From the NCBI RefSeq assembly GCF_032854445.1, contig NC_088299.1, forward strand, positions 12,457,608-12,521,607: a stretch of DNA of 64,000 nucleotides, given 5' to 3'. This document shows, one piece after another, positions 24,843-36,160 of the stretch; the first letter of the stretch is position 1, and each line of letters starts with the position of its first letter. This DNA is from Liolophura sinensis (taxonomy: Eukaryota > Mollusca > Polyplacophora > Chitonida > Chitonidae). Position numbers and translations under genes: made by a program. The notes under the pieces are model-generated. The model was not told the origin of the DNA. It saw nothing but the letters and a program-made list of their open reading frames with translations, and made no database searches.

Positions 24843-25257
24843 CACCCTCTCTCATAATTCGTGCGCTAGGCCATGATGACACTAAGTGGTCTACAACGCT
24901 CGTGAGTTTGTTTGCGCAATGTAACGATGTTATCTGTACGTCATGCGAAGTAAAATTAGTCAGTAACATCCGGAAGATGAAAATGTATCACTTTAAGCAA
25001 CAATGAAATAAGTAAATAAGTAAAATTATAATGTAAAGCAATACAGATGCCGACAAAATCACGACCTGATTGGTCAAGATTAGATTGACTGTGGTGAGGT
25101 GCACGACAATCTCATTGATCAACAATCAGCGGTGTAGCTGCAGTGGTTCAGAACGAGACGTGTGCAACAAACTCATTGGTGAAGGGTCAACATTCTAGCT
25201 GCAGCAAATTCATTGGTTAAGGACTGGGAGTGTACAACAAGACTGACTTCTTAAATG

Positions 25258-25455
25258 ATTGCCGATCGCTGTGACTTCAAATCCAACTCATGCTAGCTTC
25301 CTCGCCGGCAGTTCGTGGAAAGGTCGGCCAGCAACTTGCGAACGGTTGTGGGTTCCCCCGAGTTTCCTTCCACTATATTCACCAACTCTGGCTGCCGTCG
25401 TATAAGTGAAATATTCTTACGTACAGGGTAAAACACCAATCAAATAAATATATAA
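25258..25455 (+). mobile_element. SINE family 1, 5'-truncated
   Basis: GATCGCTGTGACTTCAAATC, CGGCCAGCAACTTGCGAACG, GTATAAGTGAAATATTCTTA and a CAAATAAATATATAAAT tail appear in the standard order. Confidence 0.85.
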
Positions 25456-25599
25456 ATTAAATTACTGCAAATGGTATTTATATGAATGCACTACAGCCAC
25501 TTTGGCAGTAGTGCAGCTATATCGTGGCGACAACATGTTTAAGCCAGAAGATAGCGTTCGGTTTTCGATGCTAGATCAACAACATGATATTTCAACAGA

Positions 25600-25752
25600 T
25601 CGTGGGAAGGTCAGCAGCAACCTGGGGTGGGTTTCCCCCGGGCTTTGCCCGGTTTTTCTGCCACCATAATGCTAGCCGCCGTCGCATAAGTGAAATATTC
25701 TTGAGTACGGCGTAAAACACCAATCAAATAAATAGATAAATAAATAAATTTC
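25600..25752 (+). mobile_element. SINE family 1, 5'-truncated
   Basis: Begins within the body (GTGGGAAGGTCAGCAGCAAC). The 3' block TAAGTGAAATATTCTTGAGT is perfect, and the tail is a run of AAATAAATAGATAAATAAAT. It is one of the least diverged 3' ends in the window. Confidence 0.88.
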
Positions 25753-25849
25753 AATAGATGGCTATATTTTAGTGAGTTTAAATAATAAAGCGCAGCTGCT
25801 TTCTCCTATTTAAGGGAAGATCAAAATGAAGGAGTTCATCAGTGACTCG

Positions 25850-25975
25850 ACAAAGGTTGGTGGTTTACTCCGAGCACTCTGATTTCTTCCACTCATGTAC
25901 CTGACTGTAATGTTATAAATGGAAATTTGTTAACTATGACCTTAACGATAATCAGTCATGCATAAATAAATAGAT
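25850..25975 (+). mobile_element. SINE family 1b fragment
   Basis: AAGGTTGGTGGTTTACTCCG and AGCACTCTGATTTCTTCCAC match the 1b body also seen at 4070-4170. The 3' block is eroded and is followed by an ATAAATAAATAG tail. Confidence 0.6.
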
Positions 25976-27271
25976 ATTTTCACCTATCCTTAACTATGCG
26001 GGCAAACTAGAGATCCACATGTGTTAAGAACGGTATCGAACACTAGGAACAATAAGATAAGGTTTTCGGTATAGTTGCTTTTGGTTACTCATGCTGACAG
26101 TATCACATTCGCTAAACACCTTTGCGTAAGTCATTGACGGTGACTTTACAATAATGATACATGCACGTAGGCATATCCTACACATGATAACCGCTGATTT
26201 CGGGGTATAAAAAAGAAATATATTTCGTGTAAAAGTTAGTGTTCGACAAAATATGTGATGGTTCAAATCAGTAATGCATGCACGGTAAAAGTGTTAAGAG
26301 CCATAACCCGTAGTGTTCGTAACTTTGAAGCAGAGGTGTCATGAAGTTAAGATATTTGTTATCCTCCAATTCCACCTGCCAATTTTTGTTCTTTGTGTTT
26401 ATCAGACATTCCATACACACGCAATAAAACCCGATACATGCGGATATCGATAAATAACAACATGTGCAGAAGACAACATTTGAAATGGGCCAGTACCACG
26501 TGTGTCAACACCTGCTGTACATGATGAGACGCGATCTGGGGCTGTCGCACACCAGACCCTCTCGGCGAAATGGTCGTTATAGGCATGTATGCGTTTTAAT
26601 ACACTTGGCCCTGGTTCAAATCCCTCAAGCCCAAACGGCCTCACTCTGCCCTTGATAACTGATGGCTGGTAATGTTGACCAGAGTCTGTCGGCTTGCATC
26701 GACGCGTCCAAAATAAACCGGAGCACAGACTGTGCGAGCTCGTCTCGATAATAACTACGGGTGTTTTGCAAGTATGAGTGAACTTTGTATTTTTAAGGAA
26801 ATTGTCATTATCATACAACCGATGACATGCTTAAAAGGCTGTCTCGTGCTTGCCAATATGGTATGATCACTGTATAATGGACACGGGCATTTGGGTTAAG
26901 GCGGCGTATATTCTCACCACACTGAATCGACTGCTTTTCCAAGTTAGAAGGTTTATCAGGTACCCGGTGATGAACGGCAGTGGTAATCAAATATATACAT
27001 ACAAATAAACTGGGCGAGGCCCACTTCTTGTTTTCCCTTCTGTGGAATTTTTCCAGTCCACTGTATTTACTCATACTGTGATCTTGAATAGCCAATGGAT
27101 GTCCCAATAAATAGACCTTGTGATGACTCATCACCAGGAGGATTTAATCAGGGGGTCAGATTAAAAAAAAAATTATAAATATTTGTACAGCCATGACGAT
27201 GGTTTTATATGCGATAGATTAAGATGTATTAAGAACTAACGACTTTTATGGTGAAACCATGTATAAAGTAA
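25976..27271. other. Non-coding stretch
   Basis: Overlapping short frames on both strands around 26360-26820, none with a domain. I see no gene or repeat. Confidence 0.5.
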
Positions 27272-27430
27272 CAAAGGTTATCTATTTATCTATTTATTTG
27301 ATTGGTTTTTTACGCCGTACTCAAGAATATTTCACTTATACGACGGCGGCCAGCATTTTGGTTGAAGGAAACCAGCCAGAGCCTGGGGGAAACCCACGAC
27401 CATCCGCAGGTACGGCCACCGGGCCCCTCG
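27272..27430 (-). mobile_element. SINE family 1, 3' half
   Basis: Antisense: TTTATTTGATTGGTTTTTTA, CGCCGTACTCAAGAATATTT, ACGGCGGCCAGCATTTTGGT and ACCCACGACCATCCGCAGG. It stops before the head. The 3' end is well conserved. Confidence 0.88.
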
Positions 27431-30400
27431 AAGGTTATTTAAGATGATCTTTACTGGTAAGACGTTTCAATTAGTAGCTGATCAAAAAGTCTCAGCAATG
27501 ACAGCAATTAATAAAGCAAATACTATTTTCGTCAACTTTTGGGACAGATATTGTAGATAGACTTGAAAAGTGTTTTCATCCCTTTGAATCACTTTCCAAA
27601 GCTTGTCCTTGACCGTGTTCATACCTGCAACAATGTGCGGTAAAAAACCTTAATGAATTAAGAAGCCCGAGCGATTAAAACAAAGAAAGGTATCGATATT
27701 CAATCAGCAGATCCGTTTGCCAGACAAGGTGGTTTCTGACAAGAAACAAAATGTTTTCCTACAAGCATAGAAAATACAACAGCCGAAAACAGAACAGAAA
27801 CAAAGCTTTACTGTCAGGAAGTGGTATTTTGTGCAGTCCAGATTCGCCGAATCGCCTGTTATATTACAAGGAAAGTTATTTGGAGTCATAGCTTAAATCG
27901 CGGATTTAAACGATTGACTCCGCTGTTAAATACTGGAAATATTTCCATTATTTTATTTCCTGGTCGAAACGAAGACATCATAGTATATCTTCTCTGAATT
28001 TACATTGTTTAGGACCTTGGGCAAAAGAACAAAACAACTACTTTCTTTTTTTCCCAATATTTCAAATGTTTTCTTGAATTAATTCGAAGCTTTTTTAAAC
28101 AGATTTTTCAAACTCTTTAATCTCATGGCATCTCGTAAAATGTTAAGGATAAGTGACCAGTTTGCCAATCCGCACGGTCGGTGTGTATTTCGCCACTGTG
28201 AGTGTCCTTTCTATTATCTTAAAGGTACATAGCCCAGACGATTCATGTCCGACCTGCAACTACTTGCGTGTTTGACGACCAAACAGACGGTGTTTGTCCT
28301 GACCACGAGCGCTAACCTTGGCACATTTCTCTTAAACCATTCAACTGTTAACTTCTCACACAATATCAGGAGGTAGACCTCAGCAAGAAATTAGGGATAC
28401 ATGTATATCAGGGCATGTTCTGTCTTATAATCTTGTTCACGATGTGGCCTAGAGTCGTTCTACCTCTGTGGACCATCTACAGGATACCGTGATATGCATT
28501 AAATTTATCAAATGATTATTCATCCAGGGTATGACAAAACTGACGAAAACCACGACACTCCGGTTTACACACAAAATGAGACAGATGCGCCGACTTAAGC
28601 TGGATTCGAGCGCAAAAATTCCGTTTCAAAAGATTATTAGAGTGTTATATCTTAAACCTCGCTCCTGCTATAAGGGTCTCATATTGTGGATAAACGTCAA
28701 TAAACCCATCCAATTTACATTTTTGTTGCTCTGAGGAAATATAGAAAACCACTGGACATTGTATAGAGTGTACCTTATGTATAATGGGACAATGCTGGAG
28801 CTTGCAATTAAACATGGAGAGAAGCCACAAATATGATAACCTATAAAATTGTATTCCGATCAGTACGAAAGCCCCAATCCAGGATTTGTCTAGATTTCAT
28901 CACTGAGACGCCATAATAAACGGAAATCCCTGCGTATTCCTAGCGAAGTTTCCTCTTGATGGCCAGGATTACATAGAATCCGATGGCTTCTTAATTCGAA
29001 TGCGCCAGTCTTTTGGCGTTTATTTTTTGTATTGCGTGGGAAATTTAACCGTGTCTTATTTGACTTGATATGACCTCAGTCATAATATAGCCACAAAATA
29101 AATGGAATATTTGTGGGATTATAGAAACCACACCTTCAAAACGCAGCTAATCTCTTCTCAAACAGTTCGTAATATCAGGTGTTGTAACAAACGTTACTAT
29201 GTCAATAGAGTATCTGAGAGGGCAGTCAGCCTGGCAGAATTTCTCGCCCCTACTCTCCTGACTCATAACTCCCTATGTAATGGAGGCAGCCGGTTTATTT
29301 TACCTTGAAACGGTTACCTAAATGTTTCTCTGAGTGACACAGTGTGTCAGCAGTAGTCGACATAAAGCGAGCAAATATCTTAGTTTAAATCAGTATCGTT
29401 TCAGCTTCGAACATCTCTCTCTCTGTTTTGTGATTCAGAGGAAAAGATTTGTAAATTTCAGGGTACATTGAAAATCATGCAAATAATCATCAATCTGTTT
29501 ACGGGAGTCAAGATTTAGGCTCTGAGCGAATGTACTCACAAACAATGCAGTTAAGACGAATTCTTAACAAATAAAATACATTGGCATTATTCCAGATGTC
29601 CAACCTAGGAACAACTTCTCGGTAAACAGAGGTAAAATGTTACTGATCATTATACCTTGTGCTATTACAAGGTGTATAGTGGAAAGAATAGCTCTGTAAC
29701 TGTTTCGATAGCATACCGAAGAAATCGCCACAGTTTCCCCAACTGTGGCCAGGACATCTCCAAGTCAAGATCCGTCCAGTCTCCATCCCCTCCCCCACCC
29801 ACCTCCAAAAACAACCGCAACAAACCTGTATCATTCACAGCGTCAATGTGCGGTTCAAGTTATCACATCGTACACATTTTAGTGGGCGTATGGATGTTGC
29901 ATTTGTGTTTGGCGGCGATAGTTTGTTGATTCCTAACAGGTCCACCTTGAAGAGCTAAGCTGCTGTGTTAGCTTTTTGATTATTAAACTGCAAACAGGCA
30001 TCTCAAGGTCCTTTACAGGCATGGTTATGAAGTATTCACACGTCGACGGCTTTCGCGCAGGCGCTTTTGACGTTATTGTTCAAATTTGAAATATCAACAT
30101 TTATGGATCTCAGGCGAAAATGACAAGTTGGCACGATGTCCAAACAATTGCAGCCAAAACACAAAAGATGGAATTTTGTATAAACTTGACCCGATTTTAA
30201 AATCATAATTCAGTTATTTGATCAATGTGCAGCGCGTTGTTTCCGTTGTGAGAAGGCTAGAATCCAGAGAATTGATTTTGCCACAAAAAATATAAAAAAA
30301 TGGAATTTCTATAACTTTAATGGATGGCTTTTCTAGTCTTTAAGTTATCTGGGTTTTAGGCTTGCTTTTACCATCATTGAATAGAATCTCAGTTATTAAT

Positions 30401-31450
30401 CAATGATCTTCACCGTGTTATAGTTGCAAGTCGTAATAAGATAGTTGCAGAACTCAGTGCTAGTTGTCATTATTTACAGATATCTAGTCTCTGTGTTGTA
30501 CTCTCAAATCTTGTCATACGGAAAAGGTGGCACAATTCTACTGCACTAACCGATAGCATTACAGAGCTTTCTGAAATAGTCGCTGTCCCCAGCCTGCCAA
30601 GATTTACAATCAAGACACAATACGTTTCAAATGGCTTTACTTCACCTTTTCATGCTCGTGAAATTTATTATGTAAAGTTTGGTCTTGTGATAATATGACA
30701 AGGAAAACATTATTTTAATTCTAATTTGTCAGTTTTAGAAAATCAGCCTTTGAATGAAGTCCCTTGAGGATATTTTATACATGCTGTAAATGAAATAAAT
30801 ACTTACGAATGTAAAAAGAAACAAACACATAAACAAACACAACACATTTGTTTAACACTTAAATCCAAACCTACACAAATGCAGAAAAAAGACAGAACCT
30901 TATCCTTCTGTCATGTATGTCAACTAACATTAACTTGCTCTGATGACATGAATGTAGAATGACTAGTGCATTATAAACAAAACTCGACTTTAAGATCCTT
31001 GGCACAAGACACGAAGACATACCTTACAGAGAAGCTGATAGGTGTAAATGTTATATGTACGTACAGGTAAATTGTATCTATATCAGCGTTTTTCAGATAC
31101 CAAGGATACGTTGTCATCGGATTTAACTTGATACCCTCACGTTTAACCTAGTTTTCGTGTACGCGATACTGTTGAACAGTAACTGTTGTAGAATTTCCAA
31201 CGTGTAGGCCTACTTACAACAGACACGTTCCTAGGACAAACTTGTTGATATCAGAGGTTTATACAACGTAGTGAGACGTGATCCATACGTTGTTTACAGG
31301 TCAGCGTTGGTGAAAACACCCGCCATCGGTCATTGCAAAGCTGATTAAGACGCGCCCTGGACATCTTTCTGCTGATTTTTACTGACACAGACTGTTTATG
31401 CAAGGAACAAAGATTTGACCAGCTCACAACCAAGGAACTAGCTTGTTTTC
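27431..31450. other. Long non-coding stretch
   Basis: Four kilobases with only short scattered frames and no recognised domain, SINE or tandem array. Intergenic or intronic DNA is the simplest reading. Confidence 0.5.
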
Positions 31451-31702
31451 CTGTTTTCTAGTGGAACACTTGGTAAAGTACAATGTTATTGTATGTAACT
31501 TGGAAGAATTGAAACATTTTGTCTGTTTGGAAGCGATATGACCAGAAAGCGCAGGTCACATTACATCTTTGCAGTTGTTCGGGTTTATGACCTTATATTA
31601 TTAATGTCAACCGTCACCAAGCAAGAGATACACTGTCGAGTAAAATCAGGCAATAAGTGCATTGCTCAGTTTATAATAAAGTGTTTACAAAATATTTACA
31701 AA

Positions 31703-31705
<3 letters not shown>
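31451..31705 (+). repeat. Left arm of a 255-bp inverted repeat
   Basis: This arm is the reverse complement of 32135-32389 over its full 255 bp. The arms are equal in length and I see one mismatch near 31490 (TTATTGTATG here, corresponding to TTACTGTATG). An open frame starting MTRKRRSHYIF occurs identically in both arms only because they are copies. There is no clear target-site duplication at the outer ends. Confidence 0.93.
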
Positions 31706-31737
<32 letters not shown>

Positions 31738-31762
31738 CCCAGAGGCAATATATACCCAGAGG

Positions 31763-31854
<92 letters not shown>

Positions 31855-32060
31855 GATACACCTCAGACATCCGTATGTGTAACATTATTTCATGAAAGCA
31901 ATATATACCCAGAGGCGATCCCCAGTGGGGTTATGTTTTCTCCACCTTCAAAACAAGCGGTTATGGTATCCTTTTTTCAGACATTCCAGGTAGCGGGGTT
32001 TACTTTGTGAGTTATGAGTGGATGCAGCATATGCTCACATCATCCGGGCAGAAGCAAGTC

Positions 32061-32134
<74 letters not shown>
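31706..32134. repeat. (TA)n-rich loop between the inverted arms
   Basis: Three (TA)n arrays (about 31706-31735, 31765-31851 and 32065-32134) surround about 210 bp of unique sequence. A perfect 22-bp direct repeat (containing ATATATACCCAGAGGCGAT) occurs at 31745-31766 and 31898-31919, one copy on each side of the middle array. Confidence 0.88.
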
Positions 32135-32137
<3 letters not shown>

Positions 32138-32389
32138 TTTGTAAATATTTTGTAAACACTTTATTATAAACTGAGCAATGCACTTATTGCCTGATTTTAC
32201 TCGACAGTGTATCTCTTGCTTGGTGACGGTTGACATTAATAATATAAGGTCATAAACCCGAACAACTGCAAAGATGTAATGTGACCTGCGCTTTCTGGTC
32301 ATATCGCTTCCAAACAGACAAAATGTTTCAATTCTTCCAAGTTACATACAGTAACATTGTACTTTACCAAGTGTTCCACTAGAAAACAG
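32135..32389 (-). repeat. Right arm of the 255-bp inverted repeat
   Basis: Reverse complement of the left arm. Homology ends at AGAAAACAG (32389), where the sequence switches directly into a SINE family 1 tail. The sequence next to the left arm shows no such tail. Confidence 0.93.
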
Positions 32390-32425
32390 TGAGGCCTAAA
32401 ACACAAATCAAATAAGTAAATCGAA
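32390..32425 (+). mobile_element. SINE family 1 tail fragment at the arm border
   Basis: GAGGCCTAAAACACAAATCA followed by AATAAGTAAAT corresponds to the SINE 3' end (GGCGTAAAACACCAATCAAA). It is only about 35 bp, so it is either a truncated insertion or a breakpoint scar. Confidence 0.5.
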
Positions 32426-33069
32426 ACTTTGAAGAATTTCATTTCAAAGTGAAAAAGTATTTGATTTACAATGAGTGAAAATCCTTAGAAATAAATAAAA
32501 TATTAAAATCTCAGTAGCACCTTTAAGTAAGTAGATTACAAATAATGATGCCATGAAGACACCGACACGTTTACAGTCCATTACGTCTAAGCTGTTGCGT
32601 AATAACAAACGATTGAATAGGGTGAAGCCAATCAAATTCCAGTCCATCCAGTGACCTTAATTTGACTTTGACTGTGCATGTAAACACTACGGAGCAAATA
32701 GGTACCTATTTATTGCCTTACTCAATTACATTTACGCAGCTGCGATCAGTTTTATTGGAGGATCAAACCAGGGTGCCTAGAGTAAACCAGCAGCTATATG
32801 CAATGACCAGTGAAACTTTACTTTATATACTTGCTTAGTTCTTCAATAGTGTGTGATAAACGTTGATGTTTTTTGAAAAAGCCAATTTGATTTATTCATT
32901 TACTTGAACAGAGCTGTCAACCCCTTTTTGCCGCCGAGGCAAAATGGGGATCATAACTCGCCTAAAACAAGTAGTTCGAAAGGCTAGACTGTTTTGTTAC
33001 TTCCTGTAATACGTTACAGTTTAGTTGTGAGATAGTAAGGACAGAACTTATGAAACATTAGAGAATGAT
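32426..33069. other. Non-coding stretch
   Basis: Nothing recognisable, apart from a short palindromic patch near 32918-32946 (TTTTTGCCGCCGAGGCAAAA) just before the retroelement relic. Confidence 0.5.
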
Positions 33070-34085
33070 TTGCTCAGTTGCATTACATTCAAGTATTACC
33101 ATTCATGGAAAGTTTCATGGAAAATGTTCACTGAGTTGCTTGAATTTCTCATTAATAACATCTATGTGAAGTTCGGGGAAACCATATTTCAAAAGTACAT
33201 GGGTATTCCGATAGGTACTAATTGTGCCCCCCCCCCCCCCCCACCCCCTAGCCTTTTTGCCGCGACTACGTGCAGAAACTATTAAGGAGTAATCCTCACC
33301 AGGCCCGGTCGTTCTCATTCACTAAACGGTATGCCGATGATCCGTACGTAGCACAGGCTGTGAAAGATATTTACTCATTCGCGGGATTTAAAGGAAACCA
33401 CAGATTCTCCAGATGGTACATCTTATCTGGACCTATATTTGTACACAGGCCAAAACGCTTTCCTATCTTGTAGACTACAAAACAAGTAGGATAGTGTCAA
33501 TTCTGACAGTGTAAATGATCCTTACTTGGACAGCTATATACCGAAGGGCCCTTACTGTAAAAACTAGTGTGTCAAAGTTATTCCATCAAACACCTTCACT
33601 CCAAGGTTCTTAAGTTTTACAATGAGTATAATTATCTTGTAAATAAATATGGACAGAATGTCCAGTGTCTGTGGCGCTCTGCTTCATGATTTTGAACTCG
33701 GGTTCATAATTCCGCTCAACTCGGGTTTAGGAGATGTATATTCATCGTGTTGAATTAGATTGCCACGTTGGATATATGAACAGTTGCAATCAAAGCGCAA
33801 CTGAGATACATATTTTGTTATTGGCAACTGATATTTTAGCATGGCACATGATTTGAATACTGATTTCACTCAGTCGCCTATAACATACATTGCATTAACT
33901 TTTGACTGCTTCTCTTTGCATGATTCCGTTCTATTTTCGTACCTGTTAGTTCTTTGGTGCTTTGTGTTACACGTCATTTTTCGGAATTGGCCATGCGATT
34001 ATTGACCTGGTCCTTATTGGTTGTCGGCTGGTATACAAATGTCTGTTTCGACGCATAGATTTACACGGATTCCAGTCGATTTGTT
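33070..34085 (+). pseudogene. Broken reverse-transcriptase retroelement (Penelope-like or related)
   Basis: Three out-of-frame pieces read in element order. First, 33070-33225 gives ELLEFLINNIYVKFGE then MGIPIGTNCAP, a palm-domain motif. Next, 33250-33400 gives SFSFTKRYADD, the catalytic Y-x-D-D region. Then about 33405-33470 gives DGTSYLDLYLYTGQN. A further piece at 33593-33664 gives TPRFLKFYNEYNYLVNKYG, close to the C-terminus, followed by 3' UTR to 34085. Frameshifts, a C16 run (33227-33242) just after the NCAP codons, and missing sequence between 33480 and 33590 show that it is dead. The GIPxGTNCAP/YxDD pairing is typical of a reverse-transcriptase group common in animal genomes. I favour a Penelope-like assignment but cannot confirm it without the endonuclease domain, which is absent. 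Confidence 0.8.
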
Positions 34086-35195
34086 CAAAGTCGCGAAATT
34101 CTGTCAACTGAACGACAATCATGTTAACTATTAAGCCGTGCATGATGGCTTGACCAACCCAAGCTCCAGCACCAGATGTAAGACTCAATTCTGCCTTTGG
34201 CCTTTAGGGCTAATCGGAATAACATCATACCTACATAACACTGTGGCAAAGGTCAGGATATCTGTATCTCTGAGTGCTTGTTAGTGCCAAAAGCAATTTC
34301 TGTTCTCTTTTATCTTTAATATTAACAAGGCTGTCACAAGGCTAATAACGTTTTTAGTTGATAACTTCAATCTAACTGTCGGATCAGTCATTTAATTGGA
34401 TGATTAATATATACATCTGATTGATTCATTATTTCATTTATTCATCCGAGTAATATCTCTATATAATCTCTCTAACCCACGCAAAACCCATATATATCTT
34501 GCCTTATCTTGAACGTGGTACAGGACAGCATTTACACTGTTTCTTACAAAAACAACGTGACGTGTTTAAAACATAGACGTGCCGGTAAATCTTTGGTTAT
34601 TTACCGAGATCTGCTGTTTACCGAGATCTTGTTGCTTGTAGCCAAAGCTTTTTCCATTGGGTAACTTTTAGCCATCATACACTGAACCGTTGTTATTGAT
34701 GCTGTCGACGATCCAATTTCTGAAAGGTGTCAAGCCAGAATCAGTCATACATTTTGAGCAAAAACTGACAACCTGTCTTCTTCATAGCAACCTGCATTTC
34801 ACTGCCTTTCCCTCCAGCTGTTTGGAAAAATCTGCATGTCTAGGTCAAGGACACTTTCCTTTTCTGCTGCATATTTAAATGACCAGGGATTTGCAGATTA
34901 GTGAAAGACTCCCACCCTCAGAAATATCAAGGCGATTGTTTTGTTTGTCTTTCGGTTTGCGGTTAATCCCGGCATGAGCTGTGACGTTGACGTTCAGCCT
35001 TTTGGCTCGGATCAAGGCAAACTGCGCATCAGACTCTCGTTCGGCAAACTCGCACACACCACTGACACACAGTTGATTCCATGTAACCATGATGTGGACT
35101 CATTAAACACATCTTCTCGTTCAGCTAAGATTAGGAGAAAACTGATAACGATGTGTAGGTCGCCTCTAGCACACTGAAGATTCAAAGCTGATTGT
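34086..35195. other. Non-coding stretch
   Basis: AT-rich sequence with short frames near 34690-35177 and no recognisable domain. I see no gene. Confidence 0.5.
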
Positions 35196-35482
35196 TAATT
35201 TATTTACTTATTTATTTGATTGGTGTTTTACGCTGTACTGAACAATATTTCACTTATACGACAGTGGCCTGCATAATGGTTGGAGGAAACCGGGCAAAGC
35301 CAAGGGGAAACCCATAACCATCGGCAAGCTGCTCACAGACCTTTCCACTTACGGCCAAGGAGGAAGCCACCATGAGCTGGACTTGAACTCATAGTTACAG
35401 CATTGGTAAGATGCTCCTGCGCCATTGCCCCCCCCCCCCCCCCATAGGCGTGCTAACCCCCTCGGCCATGGAGGCCCAGATT
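35196..35482 (-). mobile_element. SINE family 1, full-length copy
   Basis: Antisense and complete: TTTATTTACTTATTTATTTG tail, TTACGCTGTACTGAAC, TGGAGGAAACCGGGCAAAGC, TGAGCTGGACTTGAACTCAT (B box) and a head ending CTCGGCCATGGAGGCC. A C16 run (35428-35443) interrupts the head, so it has expanded since insertion or is a sequencing artefact. Confidence 0.92.
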
Positions 35483-35489
35483 GTTAATT

Positions 35490-35770
35490 TATAAACTACG
35501 AGTTCGATTAAGGAAATTAATCGGAACACACGAGGTAGAGGTTCAAAACCGATCCTGCACATGTTTTTACCTAATTTTGCTTAAGCTATGGTGCCAGGGG
35601 ACAAGTAAATTGGTACTATTTATGCATTTATATAAACAGTTAGAATAAAACCCTGATAAACTGACAAGAGACCGTATTTCACCGGTTGCGTATGACCATT
35701 TGCCAGCTATCACAGTGTCGTCGCTGCTCTGTTTTTACCCGTCTTTAATTATATTGGACAGGGAATTTAT
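35490..35770 (+). mobile_element. SINE family 3, longest copy
   Basis: A B-box match (GGTTCAAAACC, within GTAGAGGTTCAAAACCGATC) precedes the shared body: TTACCTAATTTTGCTTAAGC, ATGGTGCCAGGGG, GACAAGAGACCG and TATGACCATTTGCCAGCTAT. Four further copies in the window share parts of this body. Confidence 0.7.
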
Positions 35771-36059
35771 AGCTAGATTCTCCCGCTCTTGCTGCTTGTA
35801 CGGCCTTAGTGACAATAAGCGGTCTACAAAGGTCTTTTTCGTTGTTGTTGGTCAAGGCCATATTATTTTTATGATGGCTTATATTCATGCACGGAGTCTC
35901 ATTCCAGCCTCAGAAATCTGATTTACGGTTGCTGTTCTCAAAATCTGAACAACATTTTTTTAACCCTGTTGAAATATTCAAAGGTGTCTTCATTGGATGA
36001 TTACAGCGAATGTTCTTGTGGAAAATCAAGAGCTACCCATGAATTTGTAGCCAAGAATC

Positions 36060-36160
36060 CAGTTGTATATAAAACAAGAAGTTATGGTTAAACCCGAGCA
36101 TCGTGGTAAAAAGTTAAATATTTTTGAGTTTGGCGTTAAGCTTCAATCAGATAAAAAAAG
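36060..36160 (+). mobile_element. Degenerate SINE family 1b relic
   Basis: TTTTTGAGTTTGGCGTTAAG then CTTCAATCAGAT resembles the family 3' end; the remainder is unrecognisable. Confidence 0.35.

Noticed and set aside
31538-32302. Two identical small proteins starting MTRKRRSHYIF on opposite strands
   Set aside because: They are identical only because they lie in the two arms of the inverted repeat. Both run into the TA array, and neither has a domain.
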